Source: Eubacteriales bacterium
GTDB taxonomy: Bacteria > Bacillota > Clostridia > Peptostreptococcales > Anaerovoracaceae
Length of the DNA: 32,079 nt
NCBI GenBank assembly: GCA_028706405.1
Contig: JAQWBM010000029.1
Span: 1-32,079 of the forward strand
Direction: 5' to 3'
Positions 1-5,138 of this stretch are shown here, piece after piece. Made by a program: the position numbers and the translations under genes. Each line of letters begins with the position of its first letter. The first letter of the stretch is position 1. The notes beneath the pieces were generated by a model. The model was not told the origin of the DNA and ran no database searches. It worked only from the letters and a program-made list of their open reading frames with translations.

Positions 1-186
1 GTAATCCAGGGAGACGTCGAAGAAGTCGGCAATAATGATAAGTTTATCAGCAGTGGTTGACCGCCTTCCCTTTTCAATATCACAAATCGCCTGCATAGAT
101 AAGCTAACAGCGCTGCCAAGATTCTTCTGGCTAATGTTATGAGATTGGCGCAGCTCTTTTAATCTTTGAGATAAATTAGAATACAT
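1..186 (-). CDS. XRE-family regulator, 3' end cut by window edge
   Basis: Reading from ATG at 184-186 leftward gives 62 residues starting MYSNLSQRLKELRQ and running off the window. The first 55 or so residues form a Cro/C1-type helix-turn-helix, with the SQKNLGSAV / SLSMQAICDIEKGRR pattern of helices 2 and 3. The visible end ADFFDVSLDY matches the end of typical phage repressor HTH domains, so little DNA-binding sequence is missing. An AGAGG site lies about 7 nt upstream of the start. It is divergent from the XRE gene at 279 and shares a 92-bp intergenic region carrying two palindromes. It is probably the repressor arm of a cI/cro-like pair; targets are unknown. Confidence 0.8.
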   Translation of the reverse strand, partial: MYSNLSQRLKELRQSHNISQKNLGSAVSLSMQAICDIEKGRRSTTADKLIIIADFFDVSLDY

Positions 187-198
187 GTAAATAACCTC

Positions 199-227
199 TT
201 GACGCTATGCAAATAGCATAGTACAAT
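199..227 (+). promoter_or_regulatory. Promoter of XRE gene at 279
   Basis: TTGACG (199-204), 17-bp spacer, TACAAT (222-227). The spacer is almost entirely filled by palindromic operator O1, so a bound protein would block RNA polymerase. Confidence 0.75.
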
Positions 228-255
228 AAAGCCGAAGCTACGCAAATAGCGGAGC
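204..255. promoter_or_regulatory. Paired palindromic operators, module 1
   Basis: O1 at 204-222 contains the perfect inverted repeat CTATGC-AAATA-GCATAG. O2 at 237-255 is GCTACGC-AAATA-GCGGAGC, with the same AAATA centre. The centres are 33 bp apart, about three helical turns. O1 sits between -35 and -10 of the plus-strand promoter and O2 lies between the promoter and the ribosome site of the gene at 279. The sites differ from those of modules 2 and 3, so each regulator pair seems to have its own specificity. Confidence 0.75.
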
Positions 256-278
256 ATTCAAAAAGGAGAAAAGTGATC

Positions 279-503
279 ATGAACGAATTAAGATTAAGAA
301 AAGAACGCATAAGCCGAGACTGGACACAAATTGATGTGGCCGAAAAACTCGGTGTCTCTCCGCAGGTAGTATGCGACTGGGAAAAGGGAAGAAGATTTCC
401 CCGTCGTCCTGTTCTTCTTAAGCTTGAAAGATTGTTTGGCTTGTCCCATCAGCAGCTATTCGCACCAGATGCTGATGAGGACCCTTTCTCCTCAACCAAT
501 TAA
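279..503 (+). CDS. XRE-family transcriptional regulator (74 aa)
   Basis: Small single-domain Cro/C1-type HTH protein. The fold is visible in WTQIDVAEKLGVSPQVVCDWEKGRR, and the tail FGLSHQQLFAPDADEDP is a short acidic end without a multimerisation domain. ATG 279 is preferred over GTG 273 because AGGAG at 264-268 lies 10 nt upstream of the former and only 4 nt from the latter. The gene is divergent from the XRE gene at 1-186 and driven by a promoter that carries operators, like the cro-side gene of a lysogeny switch. It is followed at 561 by a strong ribosome site and an ORF that overlaps the next regulator antisense. DNA-binding function is known for the family; its targets are inferred. Confidence 0.8.
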   Translation: MNELRLRKERISRDWTQIDVAEKLGVSPQVVCDWEKGRRFPRRPVLLKLERLFGLSHQQLFAPDADEDPFSSTN

Positions 504-560
504 TTTGATTTTAACATATTTTGAAACTATGTCCTAGAAGTTTTGCATAAGGAGGGAAAA

Positions 561-713
561 ATGAGTCGGCAAGAGGGTTTATTTATTGATTCTAGGGTTA
601 TTAGTGCGGCCAACGAGGTAATCTATGGAGACATCGAAGTAATCTGCCAGGGCAATCAATACAGACATTTGAGGTTCGCGTTGACCGCGTTCATAATACT
701 GATATGCACGTAG
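561..713 (+). pseudogene. Possible decapitated ORF downstream of first XRE gene
   Basis: A near-perfect AAGGAGGG lies 5 nt before ATG 561, so translation should start here. Only the first six or so codons (MSRQEG) lie outside the antisense XRE gene at 579-800; the remaining 44 codons are its antisense. The strong start signal followed by another gene's antisense suggests that the original ORF was replaced by insertion of the next regulator module. No function is assigned. It could alternatively be a short overlapping peptide. Confidence 0.35.
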
Positions 714-800
714 AGAAACATTGATGTTATCAGCAATGGTTTTTTGCAATAAGTTACGTTCCAACTTTAACTTGGCTAATCGTTTTGTAAAGGAACACAT
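579..800 (-). CDS. XRE-family regulator (73 aa), phage-repressor type
   Basis: HTH domain with helices in LLQKTIADNINVSLRAYQYY followed by ERGQREPQMSVLIALAD and the common ending FDVSIDYLVGRTNNP. This is the standard single-domain clostridial phage repressor layout. The start at 798-800 (MCSFTKRL) is chosen because AGGAG lies 7 nt upstream on the minus strand; a longer reading from 848 would run through the shared promoter. It is divergent from the XRE gene at 909. Its operators are probably the 18-bp palindromes at 832-849 and 867-884. Length and layout match the regulator at 1-186, although the sequences differ. Confidence 0.82.
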   Translation of the reverse strand: MCSFTKRLAKLKLERNLLQKTIADNINVSLRAYQYYERGQREPQMSVLIALADYFDVSIDYLVGRTNNPRINK

Positions 801-827
801 AAATATACTCCTGTCAATTGATAACGG

Positions 828-856
828 TTGACAAGCATAAACGTGCATGTTATGAT
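828..856 (+). promoter_or_regulatory. Strong promoter of XRE gene at 909
   Basis: Consensus TTGACA (828-833), 17-bp spacer, TATGAT (851-856). The spacer contains the first palindromic operator of this module. Confidence 0.8.
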
Positions 857-886
857 AAAATCAAGACAAGCACGAATGTGCATGTT
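831..886. promoter_or_regulatory. Paired palindromic operators, module 2
   Basis: Two copies of a 21-bp site at 831-851 and 866-886, 35 bp apart. Each has a GCAY-N4-GTGC core extended to CAWGCAY...GTGCWTG. The second is the better palindrome (GCAC-GAAT-GTGC). Copy 1 lies in the promoter spacer and copy 2 just downstream of the expected start point. The arrangement mirrors module 1 but the sequence is unrelated. Confidence 0.75.
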
Positions 887-908
887 GGCTCAAGAAGGGA
901 AGATGGTG

Positions 909-1109
909 ATGGAAACAATATTGAAACAAGTACGTATGCAAAAGGGCTTTACGCAAGTAGAGGTTGCGGATAAAGCAAATATTGCCGTGCGGACATATCA
1001 AAATTACGAGGCTGGCGAACGGATACCGAATGTTCATATAGCCTTGAATTTAGCAAAAGTGTTGAATTGCTCTGTTGAGAAACTGTTTCCTGCCGTCTTT
1101 CTCCAATAA
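909..1109 (+). CDS. XRE-family transcriptional regulator (66 aa)
   Basis: Cro/C1-type HTH with motif FTQVEVADKANIAVRTYQNY then EAGERIPNVHIALNLAKVL; there is no additional domain. Three in-frame starts lie close together (ATG 903, GTG 906, ATG 909). ATG 909 gives the usual MxTILKQVR beginning and about 8 nt from the AAGGGAAG site. Readings that begin at 828 start inside the -35 box and are not credible. It is the plus-strand partner of the divergent regulator at 579-800. The role as an autorepressing or cro-like switch protein is inferred from the operators over its own promoter. Confidence 0.8.
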   Translation: METILKQVRMQKGFTQVEVADKANIAVRTYQNYEAGERIPNVHIALNLAKVLNCSVEKLFPAVFLQ

Positions 1110-1193
1110 TTTATAACTTGATTTTACCACAATATTATAAAGTATCATATACATTTTATTTTGTCGGATTTTAGCCGAGGTGAAAAAGAAAGA

Positions 1194-1292
1194 ATGAATT
1201 CGTACTATCAAAAGATAGCGGGAAATGCAGTAATCAATCATCCAGATCCTGAAATAACGGGGACGAAAAGAAAGAAGCCAAGTCCATGTTAA
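1194..1292 (+). pseudogene. Possible truncated ORF downstream of second XRE gene
   Basis: ATG 1194 is preceded by GAGGTG 10 nt upstream and encodes 32 residues (MNSYYQKIAGNAVINH then low-complexity basic sequence). About 13 codons lie outside the antisense XRE gene at 1234-1467; the rest is antisense to it. It repeats the pattern seen at 561 and 1830, a translation start after the plus-strand regulator that runs into the next minus-strand gene. No function is recognised. Confidence 0.3.
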
Positions 1293-1467
1293 GGGCAAAG
1301 CAGATATAATAGATTGTTTTTAAGGTAGGGGAGGAAACCTCGCATTTGACCACACTATTTAAGGTGGATTGCGTAATCCCGGATAATGTGGCTAGTTTGT
1401 TTAATGAAATACTTCTTTCATTACATAATTCTGTTATTCGTTTGGAAACAGCAGCATTTAATAACAT
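1234..1467 (-). CDS. XRE-family regulator (77 aa)
   Basis: HTH protein with RSISLNKLATLSGITQSTLN, then a characteristic VKCEVSSPTLKTIYYICFALNMDLASFF. This resembles the clostridial subgroup of XRE regulators in which the recognition helix is followed by a SPTL-type segment. The start at 1465-1467 (MLLNAAVSK) is set by GAGGT 7-8 nt upstream; the ATG farther upstream would place the start codon ahead of that ribosome site. It is divergent from the XRE gene at 1612. Operator O1 of module 3 lies just upstream of its start. Confidence 0.8.
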   Translation of the reverse strand: MLLNAAVSKRITELCNERSISLNKLATLSGITQSTLNSVVKCEVSSPTLKTIYYICFALNMDLASFFSSPLFQDLDD

Positions 1468-1488
1468 ATTACTTACCTCACCAGAATT

Positions 1489-1596
1489 AACCATATGTCG
1501 TTAAAGAAATTATAACAAATTTTTAAAAATTATTTACCGAAAATTCGTTGACAAAGAAGCAAATGTGGAATATATTACAATTAACGAATTGTCGTT
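1489..1596. promoter_or_regulatory. Three operators at exact 47-bp spacing, module 3
   Basis: Sites of the form AMCSA-N4-TCGTT occur at 1489-1502 (AACCA-TATG-TCGTT), 1536-1549 (ACCGA-AAAT-TCGTT) and 1583-1596 (AACGA-ATTG-TCGTT). Their starts are exactly 47 bp apart both times. The middle site overlaps the -35 box, the third lies between the -10 box and the ribosome site, and the first is by the minus-strand gene. The layout suggests co-operative binding over both divergent promoters. Confidence 0.75.
1548..1576 (+). promoter_or_regulatory. Strong promoter of XRE gene at 1612
   Basis: TTGACA (1548-1553), 17-bp spacer, TATATT (1571-1576). Operators overlap its -35 end and its downstream region. 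Confidence 0.8.
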
Positions 1597-1611
1597 GACT
1601 AAGGAGCGGAA

Positions 1612-1806
1612 ATGAAAATGGGCGAAAAAATCAAAGAATTAAGAAAACAGAGAGGATTATCACAGCAGGATCTAAGTGATAAATCTAATGTTCCGCAGAC
1701 TACAATAAGTGACATTGAATTAAACAAAGTCATCCCCAGCATAGAAAAGGTTGTAAGAATTGCAAAAGCGCTAAATGTGCCTTTAGAAGAATTGCTTAAA
1801 GTTTGA
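1612..1806 (+). CDS. XRE-family transcriptional regulator (64 aa)
   Basis: Compact Cro/C1-type HTH (KIKELRKQRGLSQQDLSDKS, VPQTTISDIELN) ending in the common ALNVPLEELLKV. ATG 1612 is 5 nt from AGGAG and a second ATG at 1618 is 11 nt away; either may be used. It is the plus partner of the third divergent pair. It is followed 23 nt later by another ORF with its own ribosome site (1830). Family role is DNA binding; control of the downstream accessory genes is inferred. Confidence 0.8.
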   Translation: MKMGEKIKELRKQRGLSQQDLSDKSNVPQTTISDIELNKVIPSIEKVVRIAKALNVPLEELLKV

Positions 1807-1829
1807 AATAAAAGGAAGGAGATTTCAAG

Positions 1830-2003
1830 ATGGAGAATATAGGAACATTGGGAAAAGGACGATCCTTCACAGTGCCTCAGGGGTTCGTCTGGCATATAAA
1901 ATCAAAAGGTGGCTCTGGCATCATCTTTGTGGCTCGGGCGGTGGTGCGGGAGAGACGTTTTCGATATCGAAAAAACTGTCCTCGAATTCACTTAAAGGGA
2001 TAA
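1830..2003 (+). CDS. Small ORF of unknown function (57 aa), possibly chimeric
   Basis: ATG 1830 follows an AAGGAAGGAG site. The first 30 or so residues (MENIGTLGKGRSFTVPQG..., then SKGGSG) look like ordinary protein. The remainder is strongly basic (RERRFRYRKN) and is antisense to the ParB-like fragment ending at 1921. The ORF therefore probably represents the start of a gene whose body was replaced. It lies directly downstream of the third XRE regulator and is likely co-transcribed with it. No family is recognised. Confidence 0.4.
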   Translation: MENIGTLGKGRSFTVPQGFVWHIKSKGGSGIIFVARAVVRERRFRYRKNCPRIHLKG

Positions 2004-2175
2004 GCCCCTGGACATATCGAAGCATATGTTGGATATTTGAAAAAATCTTAAAGCACCTTTGGAAGTAGAGAGGCATTGCATGAATGTATACATCCGGCTT
2101 TAAGATGAAAGCTTTGATTGTATTCTTCTTTTTCAGATAGTAGGCGGCAGTACGGTGATTTCCATTAATGGACAA
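1921..2175 (-). pseudogene. Fragment of a ParB/sulfiredoxin-like (GNHR) protein
   Basis: The minus-strand frame reads SINGNHRTAAYYLKKKN followed by TIKAFIL. This recalls the GNHR/GHHR-A-A-L pattern of ParB-N/sulfiredoxin-fold proteins and small phage relatives. The frame begins at a TTG (2173-2175) only two codons after an in-frame stop and has no ribosome site, so the N-terminal part of the domain is missing. The C-terminal tail (FDIENVSPAPPPEPQR) ends normally. I read it as a remnant. The family call rests on one motif and is tentative. Confidence 0.4.
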
Positions 2176-2293
2176 AGAAATTCAAATAAATAAGAATAAA
2201 GAGCCAGCTTTGTTTTGCCTACTTGGTATGATCCTTGGGATGATGTTTTTAGGAGTTGGAATCATGGAATGTTTAAATCACTATAAATATTGA
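2168..2293 (+). CDS. Small single-span membrane protein (41 aa)
   Basis: ATG 2168 opens a 41-residue ORF. It has a charged N-terminus (MDKEIQINKNKEP), one hydrophobic segment rich in Leu, Met and Gly (ALFCLLGMILGMMFLGVG), and a short polar tail. The ribosome site is weak (GGTGA, 11 nt upstream). Small one-span proteins are common in phage-like elements. No function is recognised, and coding status is moderate because of the weak start signal. Confidence 0.45.
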   Translation: MDKEIQINKNKEPALFCLLGMILGMMFLGVGIMECLNHYKY

Positions 2294-2329
2294 TAAAAGT
2301 TTCTATTTGGTTCCGAGAAAGGGAGAATA

Positions 2330-2482
2330 ATGAATAAATATTTACCTTTAAAATCCACTCAAAAGCTCAAAGTGAAAAAATTATTTAGAAGAATCCACTG
2401 GATGTTATTCAAAGTCCCTACGAAAAAAGAATACTTGGAACTCATGGAGGCTTTAACGGAGGAATCCATTGCGGACGATTAA
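2330..2482 (+). CDS. Small basic protein (50 aa), unknown function
   Basis: ATG 2330 with AAAGGGAGA just upstream encodes 50 residues. A basic first half (KSTQKLKVKKLFRRIHW) is followed by an acidic helix (LELMEALTEESIADD). The stop overlaps the downstream HD-GYP gene, whose TTG start is at 2469, so the two are probably translationally coupled. No family is recognised. Confidence 0.55.
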   Translation: MNKYLPLKSTQKLKVKKLFRRIHWMLFKVPTKKEYLELMEALTEESIADD

Positions 2483-3029
2483 CAAAATAATGATTAACAG
2501 TTTACTATTAGGAAACAATGCAGAAACAATAACCCATTCAAAAAGAGTAAGCCAATTATGCAGGATGTTGGGTATGGCAATGGAATTGCCCGATACAGAA
2601 ATATATAAGCTTGAAGCGAGCGGAATGTTCCATGATATCGGCAAAGTTGCGGTGCAGGCGGAAATCCTCAGCAAACCCGGATCTCTGACTGAAGCAGAAT
2701 GGCATGAGGCAATGAGGCATCCGGAAGTCGGTTATTTGATTTTAAGCAACTCTTTGGAAATGCAGGGTATAGCGAAATACGTTTTATATCATCATGAAAG
2801 GTATGATGGCTCCGGATATCCAGCAGGGCTTAAGCGGGAAGAAATCCCATTTTTGTCAAGAATAATAGCGGTGGCAGATTCTTATGATGCAATGACAAAC
2901 CTAAGGTCATATCAAGAAACATTGAATAAAGAAATGGCTGTTTTAGAGTTGTTAAGCAACAAAGGAAAGCAATTCGATCCCATAATGGTTGATGTTTTTG
3001 TTGAGAAGGTTTTAGAGGTGAAAAAATGA
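2469..3029 (+). CDS. Stand-alone HD-GYP domain phosphohydrolase (186 aa)
   Basis: The HD-GYP family is typically a metal-dependent phosphodiesterase acting on cyclic di-GMP or related cyclic dinucleotides. Visible motifs are H23, FHDIGK (H55-D56), H84, HHERYDGSGYP (108-118) and D137 in AVADSYDAM. The metal-binding set and the GYP loop appear complete. There is no receiver, PAS or membrane domain, so it is a bare catalytic domain. The start is a TTG: GGAGG at 2458-2462 is 6 nt before it, while the first ATG (2490) has no ribosome site. It overlaps the preceding ORF by 14 nt and the next by ATGA. Substrate is not proven by sequence. Confidence 0.85.
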   Translation: MRTINKIMINSLLLGNNAETITHSKRVSQLCRMLGMAMELPDTEIYKLEASGMFHDIGKVAVQAEILSKPGSLTEAEWHEAMRHPEVGYLILSNSLEMQGIAKYVLYHHERYDGSGYPAGLKREEIPFLSRIIAVADSYDAMTNLRSYQETLNKEMAVLELLSNKGKQFDPIMVDVFVEKVLEVKK

Positions 3030-3151
3030 GAAAATGCAAAATATGTGGAAGCTATACATATGTAAACGCAAACAGCGGGGAAATAATCTGTGTCCTAAAA
3101 AAATGCGGGTGGAAAGAGAAGATGACCGATAGGAAAGGCAAACAGAAATGA
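3026..3151 (+). CDS. Zinc-ribbon-like mini protein (41 aa)
   Basis: The start overlaps the HD-GYP stop (ATGA at 3026-3029) and GAGGTG precedes it, so translation is coupled. The 41 residues contain CKIC near the N-terminus and CVLKKC further on, a CxxC...CxxxxC pattern able to bind zinc, with a basic tail (DRKGKQK). The role is unknown; nucleic-acid or protein binding would be typical of such ribbons. Confidence 0.6.
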   Translation: MRKCKICGSYTYVNANSGEIICVLKKCGWKEKMTDRKGKQK

Positions 3152-3213
3152 TAAAAATTAACGATGGATACTATCAGGACAACCTTGTTAAATACGAATG
3201 CAGTATATCCTGA
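3148..3213 (+). CDS. Very short ORF (21 aa), possibly truncated
   Basis: It starts at ATG 3148, again in an ATGA overlap with the previous stop, giving a second translational coupling in a row. It reads MIKINDGYYQDNLVKYECSIS, which looks like the start of a normal protein rather than random sequence. It may be a remnant whose 3' part was lost, or a genuine micro-peptide. No family is recognised. Confidence 0.35.
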   Translation: MIKINDGYYQDNLVKYECSIS

Positions 3214-3490
3214 AAGCAGTAAACTAAAATAGTTTGTTGCTTTGAAGATATATGGCGTGGAATAAGTCCATATGGCATTGAGTGGCTCCGGAGAGTCTGG
3301 CTCGTTGTGAAACGTCGCTGCTCCGTCCCGGTTTGGCTGCACCTTGAAAATTTAATACCAATACTCTGAAAGTGAGCAATGCGAAGACACACCTGATTTA
3401 AGGTATGAGCAGCCTGCGCCTCCAAAACGATGAGAGAGGCGATGGAATAAAAGGATTGGAGTATCAGAATAAAAGGACAGATAATTACTA
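3214..3490. other. Non-coding stretch with several short inverted repeats
   Basis: No convincing ORF. Inverted repeats include AAACTA/TAGTTT (3221-3235), ATATGG/CCATAT (3250-3273) and CGCCTC/GAGGCG (about 3417-3441). Its base composition is more GC-rich than that of the neighbouring small ORFs. It could encode a structured RNA or be decayed sequence. I do not recognise a known RNA family. Confidence 0.3.
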
Positions 3491-3491
3491 T

Positions 3492-3550
3492 TTTAATAGT
3501 AGATATAGTGCCGGCGCCAGAAAAACCGCCGGCATAAATGTGCTATTAAA
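3492..3550 (+). promoter_or_regulatory. Nested palindrome upstream of coiled-coil gene 1
   Basis: The inner stem GCCGGCG (3510-3516) pairs with CGCCGGC (3527-3533). The outer stem TTTAATAG (3492-3499) pairs with CTATTAAA (3543-3550). Copy 2 keeps both stems with wobble pairs, which favours selection for structure. It lies upstream of a TTGACC-16-TATAAA promoter, so it could be an operator or the 3' end of an upstream transcript. Confidence 0.65.
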
Positions 3551-3568
3551 CAGCGGGAAGAAAATCGA

Positions 3569-3596
3569 TTGACCTTATTCTAAAAATGTGTATAAA
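3569..3596 (+). promoter_or_regulatory. Candidate promoter of coiled-coil gene 1
   Basis: TTGACC (3569-3574), 16-bp spacer, TATAAA (3591-3596), identically placed in copy 2. The ATG is only 14 nt after the -10 box, so the transcript would have a leader of about 7 nt with the ribosome site at its extreme 5' end. That is unusual, so the box may be fortuitous. Confidence 0.5.
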
Positions 3597-3609
3597 ATGG
3601 AGGTGGCAG

Positions 3610-4137
3610 ATGTACGATTTTTTATTTTCGGAGGAATTCTGGATGGAAACCATAATCGCAGCAGCAATAACGGCCGGATGCGGACTCCTGGGAGTGGCGC
3701 TGGGCGTGTTCGGTATACGGGACGGCAAATTTAAGGATATTCTGCATAAAGTGGAAACCGTGATAACAAGCTTGGCACGGGACAAATCAGCTTCAGCAGG
3801 TGAGCATGGTTCGTTGTCGAAGGAACATGATTCTTTGTCAATAGAGCATAAATCATTATCGGGGCAGATTGTAGATGCGTCTAAAATGGCAGGGAATATT
3901 TATACTGAAATAAAAGTGATGCAGGAAAGGGATATCCATAAATACAGCAGCCTTACAGAGAAGCAGAAGGATATTGTGGCCAGTGTGGATAATATTAAGG
4001 CTATGGCCGATGAGCTGAAACGGTTGGCAGGAGAAAACGCAGATTTACGGCAAGAATTGTATAGAGAACGAGAGAGGAACCAGGACATGCAAAACCGGTT
4101 GGACAGGAAGCCGAGGGCGCGAGGTCATGAACGTTAA
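3610..4137 (+). CDS. Membrane-anchored coiled-coil protein, paralogue 1 (175 aa)
   Basis: Starts MYDFLFSEEFWMETIIAA with GGAGG 6 nt upstream. A single hydrophobic segment spans about residues 15-36. It is followed by a repetitive hydrophilic middle (EHGSLSKEHDSLSIEHKSLS, heptad-like) and a coiled coil ending in a basic tail (RLDRKPRARGHER). There is probably one membrane span with a long cytoplasmic coiled coil. It is paralogous to 5259-5774: N- and C-terminal parts are nearly identical while the middle differs. The MNT/HEPN pair lies between the two. The family is not recognised. A role as sensor, anchor or partner of that pair is only inferred from position. Confidence 0.75.
   Translation: MYDFLFSEEFWMETIIAAAITAGCGLLGVALGVFGIRDGKFKDILHKVETVITSLARDKSASAGEHGSLSKEHDSLSIEHKSLSGQIVDASKMAGNIYTEIKVMQERDIHKYSSLTEKQKDIVASVDNIKAMADELKRLAGENADLRQELYRERERNQDMQNRLDRKPRARGHER
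3991..4134 (+). repeat. Direct repeat: C-terminal coding segment, copy 1
   Basis: Encodes the conserved C-terminal 48 residues (NIKAMADELKRLAGENADLR... to the RGHER end). It is highly similar to 5628-5771, while the DNA between the N- and C-terminal repeats is diverged. Confidence 0.85.
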
Positions 4138-4191
4138 AGAAGCGTGAACACTACCCTGATGCGCTATAATAATAAAGGGGGAGAGGTTTTA

Positions 4192-4557
4192 ATGTATACT
4201 ACTGAGGATATTGATTTTTTGAAAAATATAATAGTGGAAACTATAAACCCCGAAAAGGTGATACTTTTCGGGTCCTACGCATACGGCACTCCTGATGAAA
4301 AAAGCGACATAGACCTCTTGGGCATTGTGTCGGATAATGAATTGTCATTTGAGGAGTCAATTGAACTGGCATCAAAAGTGCGCGCGGCTTATCGGAGCAT
4401 AGAAAAGGATCATTATATTTCATTTGACTTTGGCGTTTCCACGTGGAAAGATGTTGAATATTTGTACGATGATCGAGATAGCTGCATCTATGATGTAATG
4501 AGAAAGGGGAAGGTGCTTTATGATCGAAGTAAGCAGGAAAGCAGTTCTGTTCGATAA
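4192..4557 (+). CDS. MNT-type nucleotidyltransferase (121 aa)
   Basis: Minimal nucleotidyltransferase of the DNA polymerase beta superfamily. GSYAYGTPDEKSDIDL gives the GS (27-28) and DxD (39, 41) catalytic signature; a third acidic residue is probably D79 in SFDFGV. MNT proteins usually pair with HEPN partners and act as antitoxins, in some cases by AMPylating the HEPN protein. The start at 4192 (MYTTEDIDF) follows a GGGGGAGAGG site; the upstream ATG at 4144 has none. The 3' end overlaps the HEPN gene by 38 nt, typical for this toxin-antitoxin type. Specific activity is inferred. Confidence 0.87.
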   Translation: MYTTEDIDFLKNIIVETINPEKVILFGSYAYGTPDEKSDIDLLGIVSDNELSFEESIELASKVRAAYRSIEKDHYISFDFGVSTWKDVEYLYDDRDSCIYDVMRKGKVLYDRSKQESSSVR

Positions 4558-5086
4558 GGCGATTGCAGATTTTAATGTGGCAGAAACCATTTGCTCATAT
4601 CGGCCTGATATTGCTTTATATCATCTCCTTCAATGTACGGAAAAAATGATAAAAGGAGCTTTGGTCTGTTATAATGACAATGTTGAATATGATCATGGCA
4701 TAAGTAACGCTGCTGAAGCTCTTAATCGAAAGGTTAAGCTTTCAGGAGAGTTCAAAAAAACCTGTGATGACCTTGAAGGATATTCTTACTCAATTCGCTA
4801 TAAAAATATGCCTTCAGACCCGACAAAAGAAATGGTTAAATTAATCATGAACAGAGTCCAATCGGTAATGAGTGAGATCTCGCAGCTTCCGGAGGTCAAC
4901 CAATATTATAATGAAGCGCATCAGCTTAACGTGAAATTGCTAAAGAATTTGGACGTGGCAGCATTGGATCGGGAGCGAAAACCACTTGAAAAGCTTCTTC
5001 AGGAAGTAAGGCAGAATAAGCCGAAAAAAAAAGAACGTGAAAAGGGGAACAAGAATAAAAATCGAAAACAAGAATACATAAAATAA
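4520..5086 (+). CDS. HEPN-domain protein, partner of MNT (188 aa)
   Basis: The N-terminal 125 residues match the HEPN helical bundle. Clear marks are DIALYHLLQCTEKMIKGAL, then EYDHGISNAAEAL and YSIRYKN. The C-terminal 40 residues are highly basic (NKPKKKEREKGNKNKNRKQ) and may bind RNA. The canonical HEPN ribonuclease motif R-x4-6-H near the end of the bundle is not evident. It could be a non-catalytic HEPN (substrate-binding type) or a divergent toxin. ATG 4520 follows GGGGAAGGTG and overlaps the MNT gene. HEPN/MNT pairs are commonly toxin-antitoxin or anti-phage modules. Confidence 0.83.
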   Translation: MIEVSRKAVLFDKAIADFNVAETICSYRPDIALYHLLQCTEKMIKGALVCYNDNVEYDHGISNAAEALNRKVKLSGEFKKTCDDLEGYSYSIRYKNMPSDPTKEMVKLIMNRVQSVMSEISQLPEVNQYYNEAHQLNVKLLKNLDVAALDRERKPLEKLLQEVRQNKPKKKEREKGNKNKNRKQEYIK

Positions 5087-5107
5087 ATACATAGTTGGGT
5101 CACAATA

Positions 5108-5130
5108 GCAGCATTCAGGCTGTTTTTTTA
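5108..5130 (+). terminator. Short hairpin with T7 after HEPN gene
   Basis: CAGC-ATTCAG-GCTG followed by seven T. The 4-bp stem is weak, but the same CAGC-NTTCAG-GCTG-T7 module recurs at 5863-5886, which supports a role as a terminator. Confidence 0.5.
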
Positions 5131-5138
5131 TTTACTGA

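Larger units (their letters stand above)
3491..3675 (+). repeat. Direct repeat copy 1: leader plus N-terminus of coiled-coil gene
   Basis: About 185 bp closely matched by 5139-5324. It covers a palindrome, a promoter, a ribosome site and the first 20 or so codons of the gene. The matching copy precedes the paralogue at 5259. The offset is about 1649 bp with one single-base length difference. Confidence 0.9.

Noticed and set aside
828..902. Upstream start for the second plus-strand XRE gene
   Set aside because: Translation from 828 would begin inside the -35 box of its own promoter; the ribosome site supports 903-909.
3250..3460. Possible group II intron or other catalytic RNA
   Set aside because: No domain V-like hairpin, GUGYG start or maturase gene was seen.
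4581..4630. R-x6-H in the HEPN protein as a ribonuclease motif
   Set aside because: The motif (RPDIALYH) lies in the first third of the domain, not near its last helix where the catalytic R-x4-6-H normally sits.
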